DNA of 64,000 bases, from the NCBI GenBank assembly GCA_035236585.1, contig CP141126.1, positions 12,103,001-12,167,000 of the forward strand. The letters run 5' to 3'. The notes under the pieces are model-generated. The model saw only the letters and a program-made list of their open reading frames with translations. It searched no databases and was not told where the DNA came from. The translations under genes were made by a program, and so were the position numbers. This DNA is from Warburgia ugandensis (Eukaryota; Streptophyta; Magnoliopsida; Canellales; Canellaceae). Below, one piece after another: positions 12,180 through 23,800 of this stretch (position 1 is its first letter; every line of letters starts with the position of its first letter).

Positions 12180-12769
12180 GTTCACCAGACTAAGGAGACT
12201 ATCAATCTTAGTCATCAATTTAGGCTAATCTAAGCCCATCGTAATCTCAATAAACTGTCTCTCTATCAATAGCGGTATTGCGGTCAAGAAAATTCATCTT
12301 CTTTGACCACAATCCATATTCACATACATTTATCACAAAAGATGAGTCTTTCAGATACTCAGAATAATGTACAAAGACTTTTTGTGCTCATCAAAGTCGT
12401 GGAATACACAAAAACATTATCCACCACATAATCATCACTCATCCCAGTAACTTTCAGAAATTCAGCCCATCATATCTATACATATTACTAGTGTACTAAT
12501 TTCATTAATTAGTATCACTTAGAGCTTGTAATAATAGTAACAAGTTCCAAAAATTGTCTTAAAGACATATCAGTCACAATTCCCAAATGCATATCCACCA
12601 ACACCATGCATATCATAGTTTGATTGCGTAAATCATCAATACATGATAGAAAATATCAATTCTCCACTGTGGTGCTATCAAACAATCAATAATCTGTGCA
12701 TTGTAATAAGGATCTGTCTTTCTTTTGATTAATGCATCCCATGAAGACCCACCAGGTTTGATAAACTCT
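12180..12769. other. Intergenic or retrotransposon-internal, nothing recognised
   Basis: AT-rich sequence lacking coding signals. It probably continues the element interrupted by the solo LTR, but no boundary is visible. Confidence 0.3.
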
Positions 12770-12818
12770 AGTCAAATAACGATAACTTTTACTGTTGCGC
12801 CAAGGCTTCCCTTCAAGA
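12770..12818 (-). mobile_element. Au-type SINE, 5' head only
   Basis: The minus strand reads GGGAAGCCTTGGCGCAACAG (head and box A of Au), then AAAGTTATCG. Similarity fades before box B. An isolated SINE head is unusual because LINE-driven copies normally lose the 5' end, so this is a decayed or deleted full copy. Confidence 0.65.
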
Positions 12819-13841
12819 AGGATCTATTCCAAATGTTAGAAATATATTCCCAAGTGAAACATGAGAGAGATCATTGTAGCAGTGGCCTGATTATTCACTT
12901 AAAAGCAAGAACCAAGGTTTAGGTTGACATTAGCGGTGCTGGCTATGGTACTTGGATAAAGAACTTCTCAGCAGAAAATTACTAGAAAAGCATGTTTCAT
13001 AGTTACATATATACCAGAGTGAAGGTCATTAGCTTCAATCTTGAATTGGACTCGATGTAGATCCCCTCTAAGTCGACCAGAATGCTTTGCTATTGCTAAG
13101 TATACATCTAGAGGTCTTTTAAGCTTAGATTCTTAACTTCCAGAGCACTTGATTGGAGTTCTCTAAGTACTCACGAAGATGAAAAATCTTCCCTGAAAAC
13201 TGACGCGTTTCGCTATGGCTTCGCAGTCTCTGAGTGCCAGACAGAACTACATACTGCTATGCTCATAGTCCATACTATCCTCGACCTTCATTTTGCTATA
13301 AGCAAAATCATGCAGGAAAGGTACCGCTACGAAACTCTTACAGTACAGGGATTTAGTATTCTATTGGGTACTAAATAGCTTAGCTTCTACTTCTTGTTAC
13401 TCGGCACTTCCTATCAGTTAATAAGATGCTGCTAACTACATGTTTAAAGAAAGATAACTTCATGCCTGAACTGCGGTTTCAGTGCTAACCGACTTAAGCA
13501 ACAAGGTAATTTTCCTAGCACATGATTGAGTGCTTAGACCTCAGAAGTAGATGCAGCAGAAGGCCACATGCTATACCGGACAGAATTCAAGTAATCTGGA
13601 ACACTAAGGCCAGATGAAAACTGAGTTACCACCATAGCTTGATCTGAGTCTTTACGAATTCATGTTAATGTAACGAGTTCTCCACATGTTAGATTGAGAG
13701 TTTAAACTATTATGTCTGTCCACAAATCAAACTGCATGAAACTTGTTACTGCAATCACCCCCACGTTCTTCTTGCTCTACTGTGCCTATTGCAAGTCGTT
13801 ACTCATTTTATTTCATATCATAAGTGGCTAAGAATGAAGAA
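12819..13841. other. Intergenic, nothing recognised
   Basis: Unique-looking sequence with no supported gene. Short open frames (for instance 12725-12922) have no recognisable protein features. Confidence 0.35.
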
Positions 13842-13985
13842 AGGGAGCCGTGGCGCAACAATAGAGTTATTGTTGTGTGATCAGGATGTCGCAGATTGGT
13901 GGTGTGGAAACAACCTCTTACAAAAATACAAAATAAGGCTGCATACTATAGACCCTTTGTGGTCCGACCTTCTCGGCTGCATAAC
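13842..13985 (+). mobile_element. Au-type SINE, 3'-truncated
   Basis: GGGAGCCGTGGCGCAACAAT (box A), a degenerate box B region, then ACAACCTCTTACAAAAATAC, AATAAGGCTGCATACTATAG and ACCCTTTGTGGTCCGACC can be followed. The C-rich 3' third is shortened to CTTCTCGGCTGC. The overlapping open frame 13789-14004 is a by-product. Confidence 0.8.
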
Positions 13986-14858
13986 AACTGATATGAATGA
14001 CTGAAAAAACCATAGAAACTGATGCAATCTCCTGAAATTCTAGATGAAAAACTAGCCAACAAAAATGTAGTGATAGAGAGCATACTTAGTGTTTGATGTG
14101 CAAACTATTCAGGCCCTTCCCATTACAAGATGTAAAATGCTTGAGATAGTAGCAAGTGAAACAGAAGTAACAAGCCGAAATTTGGAAAGAAAAGGTGCCT
14201 AAAACTGAATTCTAGGGGTTATATGTATATCGCATAGAAACAGCCATGGTAGAAATGCAGAAGACTGGCTAGTAGTGTCTGACAAACTGTTAAAAAATGG
14301 ACAATTAGAAATTTTATAAATAAGAAACTGTTTCTTAGAAGCTAAATCATCCATGCCATGATAAGTCCGAAGTTAGCAGAGAGATGGACAATTCGGATCA
14401 TGCAAAGTGACTCCATGAAATGTGGTGCTAGGCTTGGCATTCCTTTACACAGTTTTACCGTCCATTTGTAACTCCGGGCAAATAGTTTCATCGTCCATTT
14501 CGCAACTCAAAATGAAAAAATAAAATAAAATAAAGAGTCTAAGATCATCCGATGCATGAAGTTCTGGGACATGTATGGCAGGGACTACAGAATGAACGGT
14601 GTCGATCACCCTCAAATCCAGCTTTCATTTCCTCATGAAAAATGCAGCTTCCCACCGTTGTTGGAGAAAATAAGGGACCAAGGGAAACCTAGAGATGGGG
14701 GCCACCCATCAATGTTGGTAGGTCCCGTGATTTGCACCAATAGGAAGTACATGAAATATCAAATTTGGTAGTCCGGTGGAGTAGCAAGCAAGACCTCAGT
14801 AGGCCATAAACCCTTCGTTTCAAAGACGCAGCCGCTTCTCCCTCTTTCCCACCTTATC
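13986..14858. other. Intergenic region and presumed TIC100 promoter
   Basis: No transposon or gene is recognised here. The last 100 bases become C/T-rich toward the TIC100 start, typical of plant 5' leaders. I could not place a TATA box with confidence. Confidence 0.35.
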
Positions 14859-14872
14859 CTCTCTCTCTCTCT
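14859..14872 (+). promoter_or_regulatory. CT-rich tract in TIC100 5' leader
   Basis: An uninterrupted CT run ends 4 bases before the TIC100 start codon. CT (Y-patch) tracts are common in plant core promoters and 5' leaders; the regulatory role here is inferred. Confidence 0.45.
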
Positions 14873-14876
14873 GAAA

Positions 14877-17800
14877 ATGCCCGAGGAAAAACCAGTTGAA
14901 TTAATGGAGGGGAAGAACAAAGCAGAACCAGAACCAGAAGAAGATGATTCTTCTTCCTCTTCCTCCGAGGAAGAACCCGAATATGATTCCGATGATTCCG
15001 ACGGCGAAGTAGCAGAATACGTCGTCGAAGAGGCGGAAGATGAAGACGATAACTCACCGGAAACCACCGTTAGGAAATTCTCAGAAGTTCTTGATAGCAA
15101 ACAGTACAAGAGGAGGCTGGAAGAAGAAGACCGAGAATATGTTTACTACGAAGACCTCTTCGATTTTCCTGAGGACAAAGAAAAATGGAGGGAAGAAGAT
15201 TTGAAGGAGCTATGGGCCGATGGACCCGTTGAGATGACGAAGCCTGGCTGGGACCCGGTTTGGGCTGATGAGGAGGATTGGGAGATTGTCCAAGACGAGA
15301 TTAAAGAGGGGAGAGATCCTCCAATTGCCCCATTTTACCTTCCTTTCAGGAAGTATTATCCGGCTATACCAGATAATCATTATGATATATCGAATCCGAA
15401 GAGTGTGATTGAAGAATTGGATAGGATTGAGGAATTCCTAAAATGGGTCAGCTACATTTTCCCCGATGGTAGCTCGTGAGTATTCTCTCGCCGGATTATT
15501 CTCTCTTTATTCTTCTTTCTTTTTTCTGGGTGCGATTTGGAGTGAAATTTTGTTTTCACCACTGTTGATTAGTGAGAATATTCGTTAGTCGCGTTTTTCC
15601 AAATGAGAGCTTGTGAATTTTCCTGGCTTCTCTCTGTTACATTGGTTTTCTTGGTTGTAATGATGCACATTGAATTAGGGTTTTGGAGTATCTTGATTAA
15701 TGTGGGTATTCCTTATATTCGCCAGTTACATTTTCCTGTATGGAGGCCTGTGAATGAAATTTTATTCCTTTTTGTATTGCAATATCTTATTTCTGTCTTT
15801 AGCAGAGTTTATGAATTGGATTTGAGGGCTTATGGTTTCTTTCGTACATTTGATTATATTTTTGCAAAAGTGGATATAGGTATATTAATTTTCTTTGGTG
15901 GGTTCTCTTGTGAATTTGACTGAGTTGCTTTTATTGATTTTTCCCCACATTTTTCTTATTAAGAAGTCGAAAATTAGTTTATGAATTTTCTATTTATTTA
16001 AATATTTGTATATCAGTTAACGATGAATTTGTTGGTTATATATATAAACAAGAACACAACATAAGAAATAACGTATAAGCTAAAATTACATATCGTGCTG
16101 GCATCGATAGAGTAGAGTGGTTAGCAATAGCATGAATTCAAATAGGCAAGCAAAACACAACACAAAAGGGGAAGAAGGAAGATTTTGGAGTTTGAAGAAA
16201 AAAAACAAGGAAAAGAGGGAAGAAAGGAACATAAATTTAGGAGATTTGGCCAAAACGAGGGAAGATTAGAGGATTTTGTTAAAAATTTGTTGATTTAGGC
16301 AACAATGAGGGGGATATTGAAATTGGGTTAGGCCTTTTAAGGGATTTGGCCGAAAAGAGGGAAAAATAGAGGATTTTGCTAGAAGTTTGTCGATTTGGTG
16401 ACAATGAGGGGGAGTTTGAAGTTGGGTCAGGGCTGAGAGATAGAGAGAGAGGACTTGATGGATTTGGGGACAGTATACATTTCATTTCCCCCATTCCTAT
16501 TTATTATTTTGCCACTAAAATGTTGATTTATAGATAAAACGCTGTGGTTCATCTACAAATAAGCTCAAAACTAGGTGCCAGATTACAATGAAATAAACTA
16601 AAAGATATATACAATACAAACAAAACAATTATGAAAAAAATTATTAATTTTAAATTGCTGTTTTACTCTGATAAACACATAAGGTTGAAATAACTTTATA
16701 AGAGCATTTTAGTCTAATAATTCATATCTTTTTGGTTCTCAGTTCTAGTCCAGTTACAAGGTGTGAAACTAGTATCAAACCAATAAGACTCGGTTCTTTG
16801 AAATGAAAACGTTCCAAATTGAATAACCATATCCAAAATTTTCGGTCAAGTTCCTGTAGGTTTTCCGATTTTGGGCATGGCATTTACACCCCTAGTCCTT
16901 ACTCCTGTTGGTCTTTTGGTTACAAGTAATATAAATTAGATGGTTTTTTCTTGCTTCTTGATTGGGAGATTGTTCTACTGCTAGAGTAGTTACATTCTTA
17001 TGTGCTTTGTAGTTGATTAGTGACACATTGTATATTAACTACGGCAATTGTCTCACATGTATTTTCATATGAGTAATATTCCATCATTTATCTGTCGGGT
17101 GAAAGATTTTGTCACTGATATTCATATTGGAATGTTTCTAGTGTAATGTATGGAGAGAGATAATGAACACCCAATGTTTGTCTTTGCTTCAGATTTAAGA
17201 TGGTCCTGAAATTCTCTCTCTCCTCTCTCTCTACTCCCTCATCCTCTCTCTTATTGTTGTGCTATACTAAGTTACGTCTGGGAAAAAGAAATTTTATACT
17301 GTGCTAACCTTTTTATGTTCATCTTGTTGAAGATATGAAGGGACCGTTTGGGATGACCTGGCGCATGGAAAAGGAGTATATGTTGCTGAAGATGGTCTAG
17401 TGAGGTCATTCATTTTCTATGGCATATTAGCTATCCTGTTGGCTGCTTTTCGGATTGTGGGAGAAATTGAGTGAAATTTCCTGTCTATCACAGTTCCGGT
17501 TTTCCTTAGATAATATTGTTATTTCTATCTATATAAAGCTATAAAGAGGGCAATCTAGTACAATTAATGCATATGTGAATATTTCATTCTTGTTATAGAG
17601 GGCTAGTGCGTTTGTTCATTTTCTACTGCATATTGGCTATCCTGCTGGCTCCTTCTCAGATTGTGGAAGAAATAGGCTGAAATTTCTTTTCTGCCATAGT
17701 TCCATACTTAGATAGTATTCTTAGGTTTATGTTTATATCAAGCTATAGAGGGTGCAATTCTGGTACAATTATTGCATGCGTGAAGATTTCTTTCTTATTA

Positions 17801-20800
17801 ACAAGCTTTTTGTTGTGGCAGGTATGAAGGGGAATGGCTGCAAAACAATATGGAGGGTCATGGGGTTGTAGAGGTTGATATTCCTGGGGTAGAACCTGTA
17901 CCAGGTTCTAAGTATGTTCTTTTTTTATCTGTTTATCGTTGTTCTTTTGCCACTAGAATTTGATCTTTGAATGATGCTACTTCCATTAATGTCCATGCCT
18001 TTTGTGCTTTTTCTTTGCCTAGGCTGGAAGCTAAAATGCGTGCAGAAGGTAGAATCATATCCAGGGATTTTATGTCTCCAGAGGACAGGGAATGGTTGGA
18101 GATGGATATAGAAGATGGTGTCACGTTGGCCGGTGGAGACTATGAGATTCCATTCTATGAAAACAATGAATGGATTAGGCTGTTCGGGAAGAAACCGTAA
18201 ATTTTTACCTTCTTCTGCTTGGCTGTTTCTTATCTCTTAAAAATTCATCGAATTTTAGTTTGGGTTTATTTTTTTGAAGCTTTAGATTTATCTTGGATAT
18301 TGTCCATGGGGATTTGATCTCTCGTATGCTGAGTTGATCTCTCATATGCTGGTACACTATAGTGTACCCCATTATTTGTTGTTTTTTATCATGAGAAATA
18401 TCATTTTCTTCCCCCATTTCACCTTCACATTTTTAAGTCTTAACTGTCGACTTCGCTGGAATGAAGGATATGGTGACATTATAATAATTTTATCAAACTG
18501 TGAAAATTAAGTGCTAAATTTACCCACTGTTGAATTGACTCCTCTTTCCATGTTAAAATTATCAATATTGTATACGTGCAGATCTTGCTTACATGTTCCA
18601 TGATTCATGTATTGATATCAGTATTCTTTGTCACAGGGAGAAAGGTCGATACAGGTATGCTGGGCAGTGGAAGCATGGACGTATGCATGGGTGTGGTGTA
18701 TATGAAGTTAATGAACGAATTACATATGTAGGTCCATGAAAATACACCTCTAGCTAAGTTGTTGTTAGCTTTTTCTGTTGTTTAATTACAATGAGTTTTG
18801 TTTTCCACATTAAATAGGAATGCTATAGTGAGGGGTGACCACATGGCAAGTTGCCTTGTGGCGTCCCATTGGCCCCACCTTTTGTTGATGCAGCCCATTT
18901 TTCTGATTTCTCTCTGGGTATCTTGTAGCTTGGAAATGGTGTGGATTGGATGACTCTAGCATCTAAAAGAATCCACCATTGACCAGTAGAATCAGACAAT
19001 CAGAAAGATTGTGTTAGCAATGATCCATATTCAATGACCAAAGGTACAGTTTTTCACATGCTAGAATCGTCCAGTCACTGTGATTTTTGGGCTACAAGAT
19101 ATCCAAAATCAGGTAAATCAGATGAAAAAGGATTGGCAAAAAGGTGGGGCATCATATGAACATTGTGTATCACATGGCAACTTGTCATGTCGTTGCACTC
19201 TGCAATATCATTCCTCCACGGTGACAGGATATATTGCTATCAGAAGTTGACTTGGTAGTCAGAACTTGGCCGGTAAGCTTGGTTTGGCAAGGTTCTGATT
19301 AGTCAAATTGCCAGGTTGATGATAAAGTTGGATCAGTTAGTGGTCGAATTGGACTTAGGTTGAATTTTATAAAGCCTTTAAGTTGTGGATCTTGTGATCA
19401 ACTCTGGCCAATTTTGTTCTCTGATGATGTGACTGACACAAGCTTTAGAAATTGTAAGACCAGTTTCAATTATTTAGTGTCAACTATTTAGTGTCAATTA
19501 TTCTGTCTGCAGTGGTCTAAGTCGTGATTGCATGTCTTTTACTCAGGGTAGATTCTACTTTGGCGAGTTCTTGGATGATTCCAGTGGCTGTGATGCCAAT
19601 GTTTCAGCGGTATTACATATTTTCTTTGTTGGATATAAACATCTTTCTTATTGGATCTTAAATCTTTTGAAAGGTTAATATGAATGCATAAGATTGTGGG
19701 CTCACATATGTAATTTCAGCTCCATGCGGGTATAGCTGACGTTGCTGCTGCAAAGGCTCGAATGTTTACCAACAAGCCTGATGGAAGTAAATCCTCGTAC
19801 AAACCCTTGGATTTCTTGCTGGTTGATAATCAATGCATGCTGATATAATTGTTAGCACATCATCAATTGCTTCTACATAAAGACTTCATGTACATGTATA
19901 TGGGCTTGTATATGTTGCATTTTGCTGTGCAGAATTCTGTGTTACATGTATCTTTGCTACTTCATCTTTAGAATACTAACTCCAAAGGTGGCTTCTTTCA
20001 AGAGTCAACAGGACCTTTCCTTTTCAAATCTTAGAATATGCAGACTTTTTAACCTCTTGGCTTGAGACAGGGCGCTTAAGACATGCACACTTGACAAATT
20101 TGATTGGATGAATGCACCTTTTAGCTAGCTTTAATGTGCTAAATATGGTGGTCTTTGGTGATAGTAGCATCCATCAAGTTTTAAGTGATGCTGATTGGAA
20201 CTAAGACATCTGTCTTTACTCCATACTTTAGATCTTGTTTATAAACTTCTTACATCCTTCTAAATCTGTAGTTTCTTCCAAATCCTCAAAGCTTCTTGGT
20301 GTTTGACAATGGGCTTAAGCTGCTACAAGTCGAACATTGGACCATGGGCTGTGCTGATTATCTAAATCTCTGTTTTATGTATTCTGCTCTAGAGTGCACC
20401 ATGGCTTGTAGGTTAATGCACTTCTCTTTTACGACCTTGTTTGTAAACTTCTTATGCCCTTACTAGGCCTAGATCTATAGCTTCTTCCAAATCTTCAGAG
20501 CTTCTTGGTGTTTGACAATAGGCTTAAGCTGCTACACGGCTCACATCAGACCATGGGATGCGCTGATTATCTAAATCTCTGTTTTATATATTCTGCTCTA
20601 GAAAGCACTGTGGCTTGTATGTTAATGCACTCCCTCTCTCTGTCTCTCTCTCTCTTATATATATGCTGCACTTGTTGAATTTGTCTGTTGCAGCCAAATA
20701 GTATATTGTAAGTGGCAATCTAATATCTATACAATGTGTCTCACAATTAGACATCACTTCTCTGATGCCGTGGTATCGACCTTAATCCTTATATGTGCTT

Positions 20801-23800
20801 CATGAATGAAAGAAGGGTCAGGTAGGAGATTTCTCATGAACTTGTTGTATGCAACATTTCTAAAGTTATTATTATCTGTCTCTACTGCTTGTTTCTGTAT
20901 ATGATAGAAACCTTTTTGCACAAGTTGTATACTTGAAATTGAATTTTTAGTAGTAATCTAGACTTGTTACACAGTTGTACTTTCACTTCTGACTAACAAA
21001 ATATTTGAAAACCATGACATAGATGAAACTTCTGCCAAGTAACAGTGGAAACTTTTTTGCATCAGCTAGCTTGTGGTGGCTACCCTGGAAAAATATGATC
21101 TGCCTATAAACCACAAAGTAGAATTTTTTCTGCTCTTGTCCGAAGTTGGCATCTTGATCCACAATGTAAGCCATTATACCTGTGCTGAGAAGAGGAGCTG
21201 TTTCTTGCATTTGTACCTTATGGTATGTGCTTTCATGATTTGGTTTGAAAGAAGCAGCACCTGTGGTTCTTTTCCACTCAAATCACTCAGATGAGCTCAT
21301 ATTGTCCCCAAGTGTTACATTCCTTCTTGCTAGAATTGGACCTGCCACCATGGTGTCCTTAGTGTCCGTTTCTTTCTTTTTGCCCTTTCCCCTGAAAAGA
21401 ATCTCTGCGCTAGATCTATTCTGGGGCAATGGGTTGAACACTCATTCAGTGAAAGAAATGACATAACTATTTTGTTGGTAAAACATGGAAATAGTAAGCA
21501 GCACAATTCTCCTATCATCAATCCTAAATCCGTCTTGTTACTTTGGTGGGCCATTTTTGTTGCAACTTTGGTAGGGTTTTAGCATGGACTTATGTTATAA
21601 TTTTACTTTTAGAATATTACTTCATTCAAACCAAAAGAAATTGCATGGTACTGACTAGCCTTCATAAATAGATGGAAGCTAACTTCCATTAATTTAGTAT
21701 TAGAAATCAATTAACTAATAATATGGTCTAGTTTTTATTCTTTGCTGCCATGTTGTTTTTTGGGCCAAGGACATTCTTTTATCATTCCTAATTGCTTTTT
21801 CATAGGATACTGCTACTGACAAACACATTACAGAGGATTTTTGCACTGTTTGGTTACAATTGGAGGTAGGCCTGCTGTCCTTCTCCTTTGTCCCAATTTA
21901 GATGTAATGTGCGTGTTACAGCTGACTGAAATAGCGTCTTCCAGCTGATAGCTGTGTATGCTTTGTTGTGAAAGGTTTCTCATCTAATCATAACTACCTT
22001 AATAAAGTCCAGTCTGCCAAAAGCTATTGTACTTTGTGATTCTTAACCATGTTAAGGTTTCAAGTTGTGAGCTTTTTTATCTTTGCTTCTCTGCTATGAG
22101 AGTGATTTATTGGAAAAAGAAGCTCCATAGCCTCATTTGATGTGATGAAGACAACTTTTATTTCATTTGAGTTCTGTTGATTTTCCTTTTTCCTTCACAG
22201 TGGTTAGAGAAGAGAGAGGTCCATACAACGACCCTCAGCATCCCTACTTATATGATGAAGATGAAGTCTGGATGGCCCCTGGATTTGTTAACCAATTTTA
22301 TGAGGTATGGATGAGTACCAAATTTTATTAAAAATGAGTCTTTTGTTATCTCATAACAGGGATTAATTGTGGTAGGTTCCTGATTACTGGAAAACGTACA
22401 CACGTGAGGTGGATCAAGAGAGGGAGATGTGGTTGAACTCCTTCTATAAAGCACCCCTAAGGATCCCTATGCCTGCAGAGCTTGAGTACTGGTGGGAAAA
22501 AGGTAGATACACTCCTTTTTTAGGCATCTTTCTCCTATTCTTCCTCCTGATAACAGATGATTCTAACCAGATTATTGATATTTCTTTCCCACTTGCCTCA
22601 TTCTACATAACAAATCAGAAGCATATCTGACCAATTGCCTCGTGATATGTAACAAATAAGCAACACATCTTTCTTTCTGTAACTCAAAGCAGCAGATGCT
22701 GATAATGATTTATGAATTAATGTAGTTATCTGCTAAGGAGATGCTTCTTATGGGAATGCCCCAGGACCCCCTATGGCATGCTGTCACATCAGCCTGGATT
22801 TGTGGGGCCTATCCCTTCATTTATGGTCACATTGGTGCAGGTGATATGATAGATGTCCCAAGGAGCATTTCCATGAGGGGCATCTCTTTATCGTCTTTTG
22901 TTAATTTATTTGTGAACACGTTAATATGGTCATAAACTTCATTTCTGTGTCCATGTGCATATACATGCAGTTGTGCGCACACACACACTCGCACTCTTAG
23001 TTGAACTTTTCATTCTTGTCTTAGTCCCTCCTTTGAGTTCTATCCCTAAGAAGACTTTACCCAGTTCTATATCTCACAACTCCCATTTACTACTTACTAC
23101 TTGAGGTCATCAAGAGAGGCTCCGGTGGATGTCAGAGTACATGTCCTTAAAATTGATAATCTTTGTCTAAAGTGCCTATTTACTTGTTCTTGTATCAAAA
23201 AAGTTTAGTAATGTATTAACTAGAGGCACCAAGCCTTCTAGCGTAGTGGCAAAAGGAGTCTCCCACCTAGGTGATCAGGGTTTGAGGATGTGCATGGATG
23301 TGCATCTATCTGACTTTAAGAAGAAAAGGGATTAACAAGAGACAGAAATAATGGAAAATGCATAATCTTGCCTGGACACCTTTGTATCATTTTTTATCCC
23401 TTCTGCGAATTTTTCATGAGTTTCTGTGCTTTCCCATCCATTTCTATGTTCTATCATGTCACTATTGTTGTCCTCAAGATAAAAGCAATGTCACACTTTG
23501 CTTCTTGTCCCTTTGTGGCACCCCGAAGTTCTTGTCTGAACAAAACGGACTTCCACATGAATATGACAGATCTATTGAACTCCTCAAAATGGCTCGTGGG
23601 ATGAAGAACAAAATGGACATGCATCATGTGATGTGTAGGGAATTGAAGGGTTATCAAATTACTCAAAGTGAGGGAACCAGGAGAAATTATTAGGATATCT
23701 ATCTTGAAAAGGTGACCCCTCCACTAGTTGAATTATTGAAGCATGGAGATTTATTAATTTTTTATATGGGCTCAAGGTCAGGGTGTGGGGTTAGTATTAA

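Noticed and set aside
14759..15109. Minus-strand Ser-rich frame
   Set aside because: Exact antisense shadow of the acidic N-terminus of TIC100.
21073..21554. Open frames in TIC100 intron 7
   Set aside because: Overlapping on both strands without domains; intron sequence.
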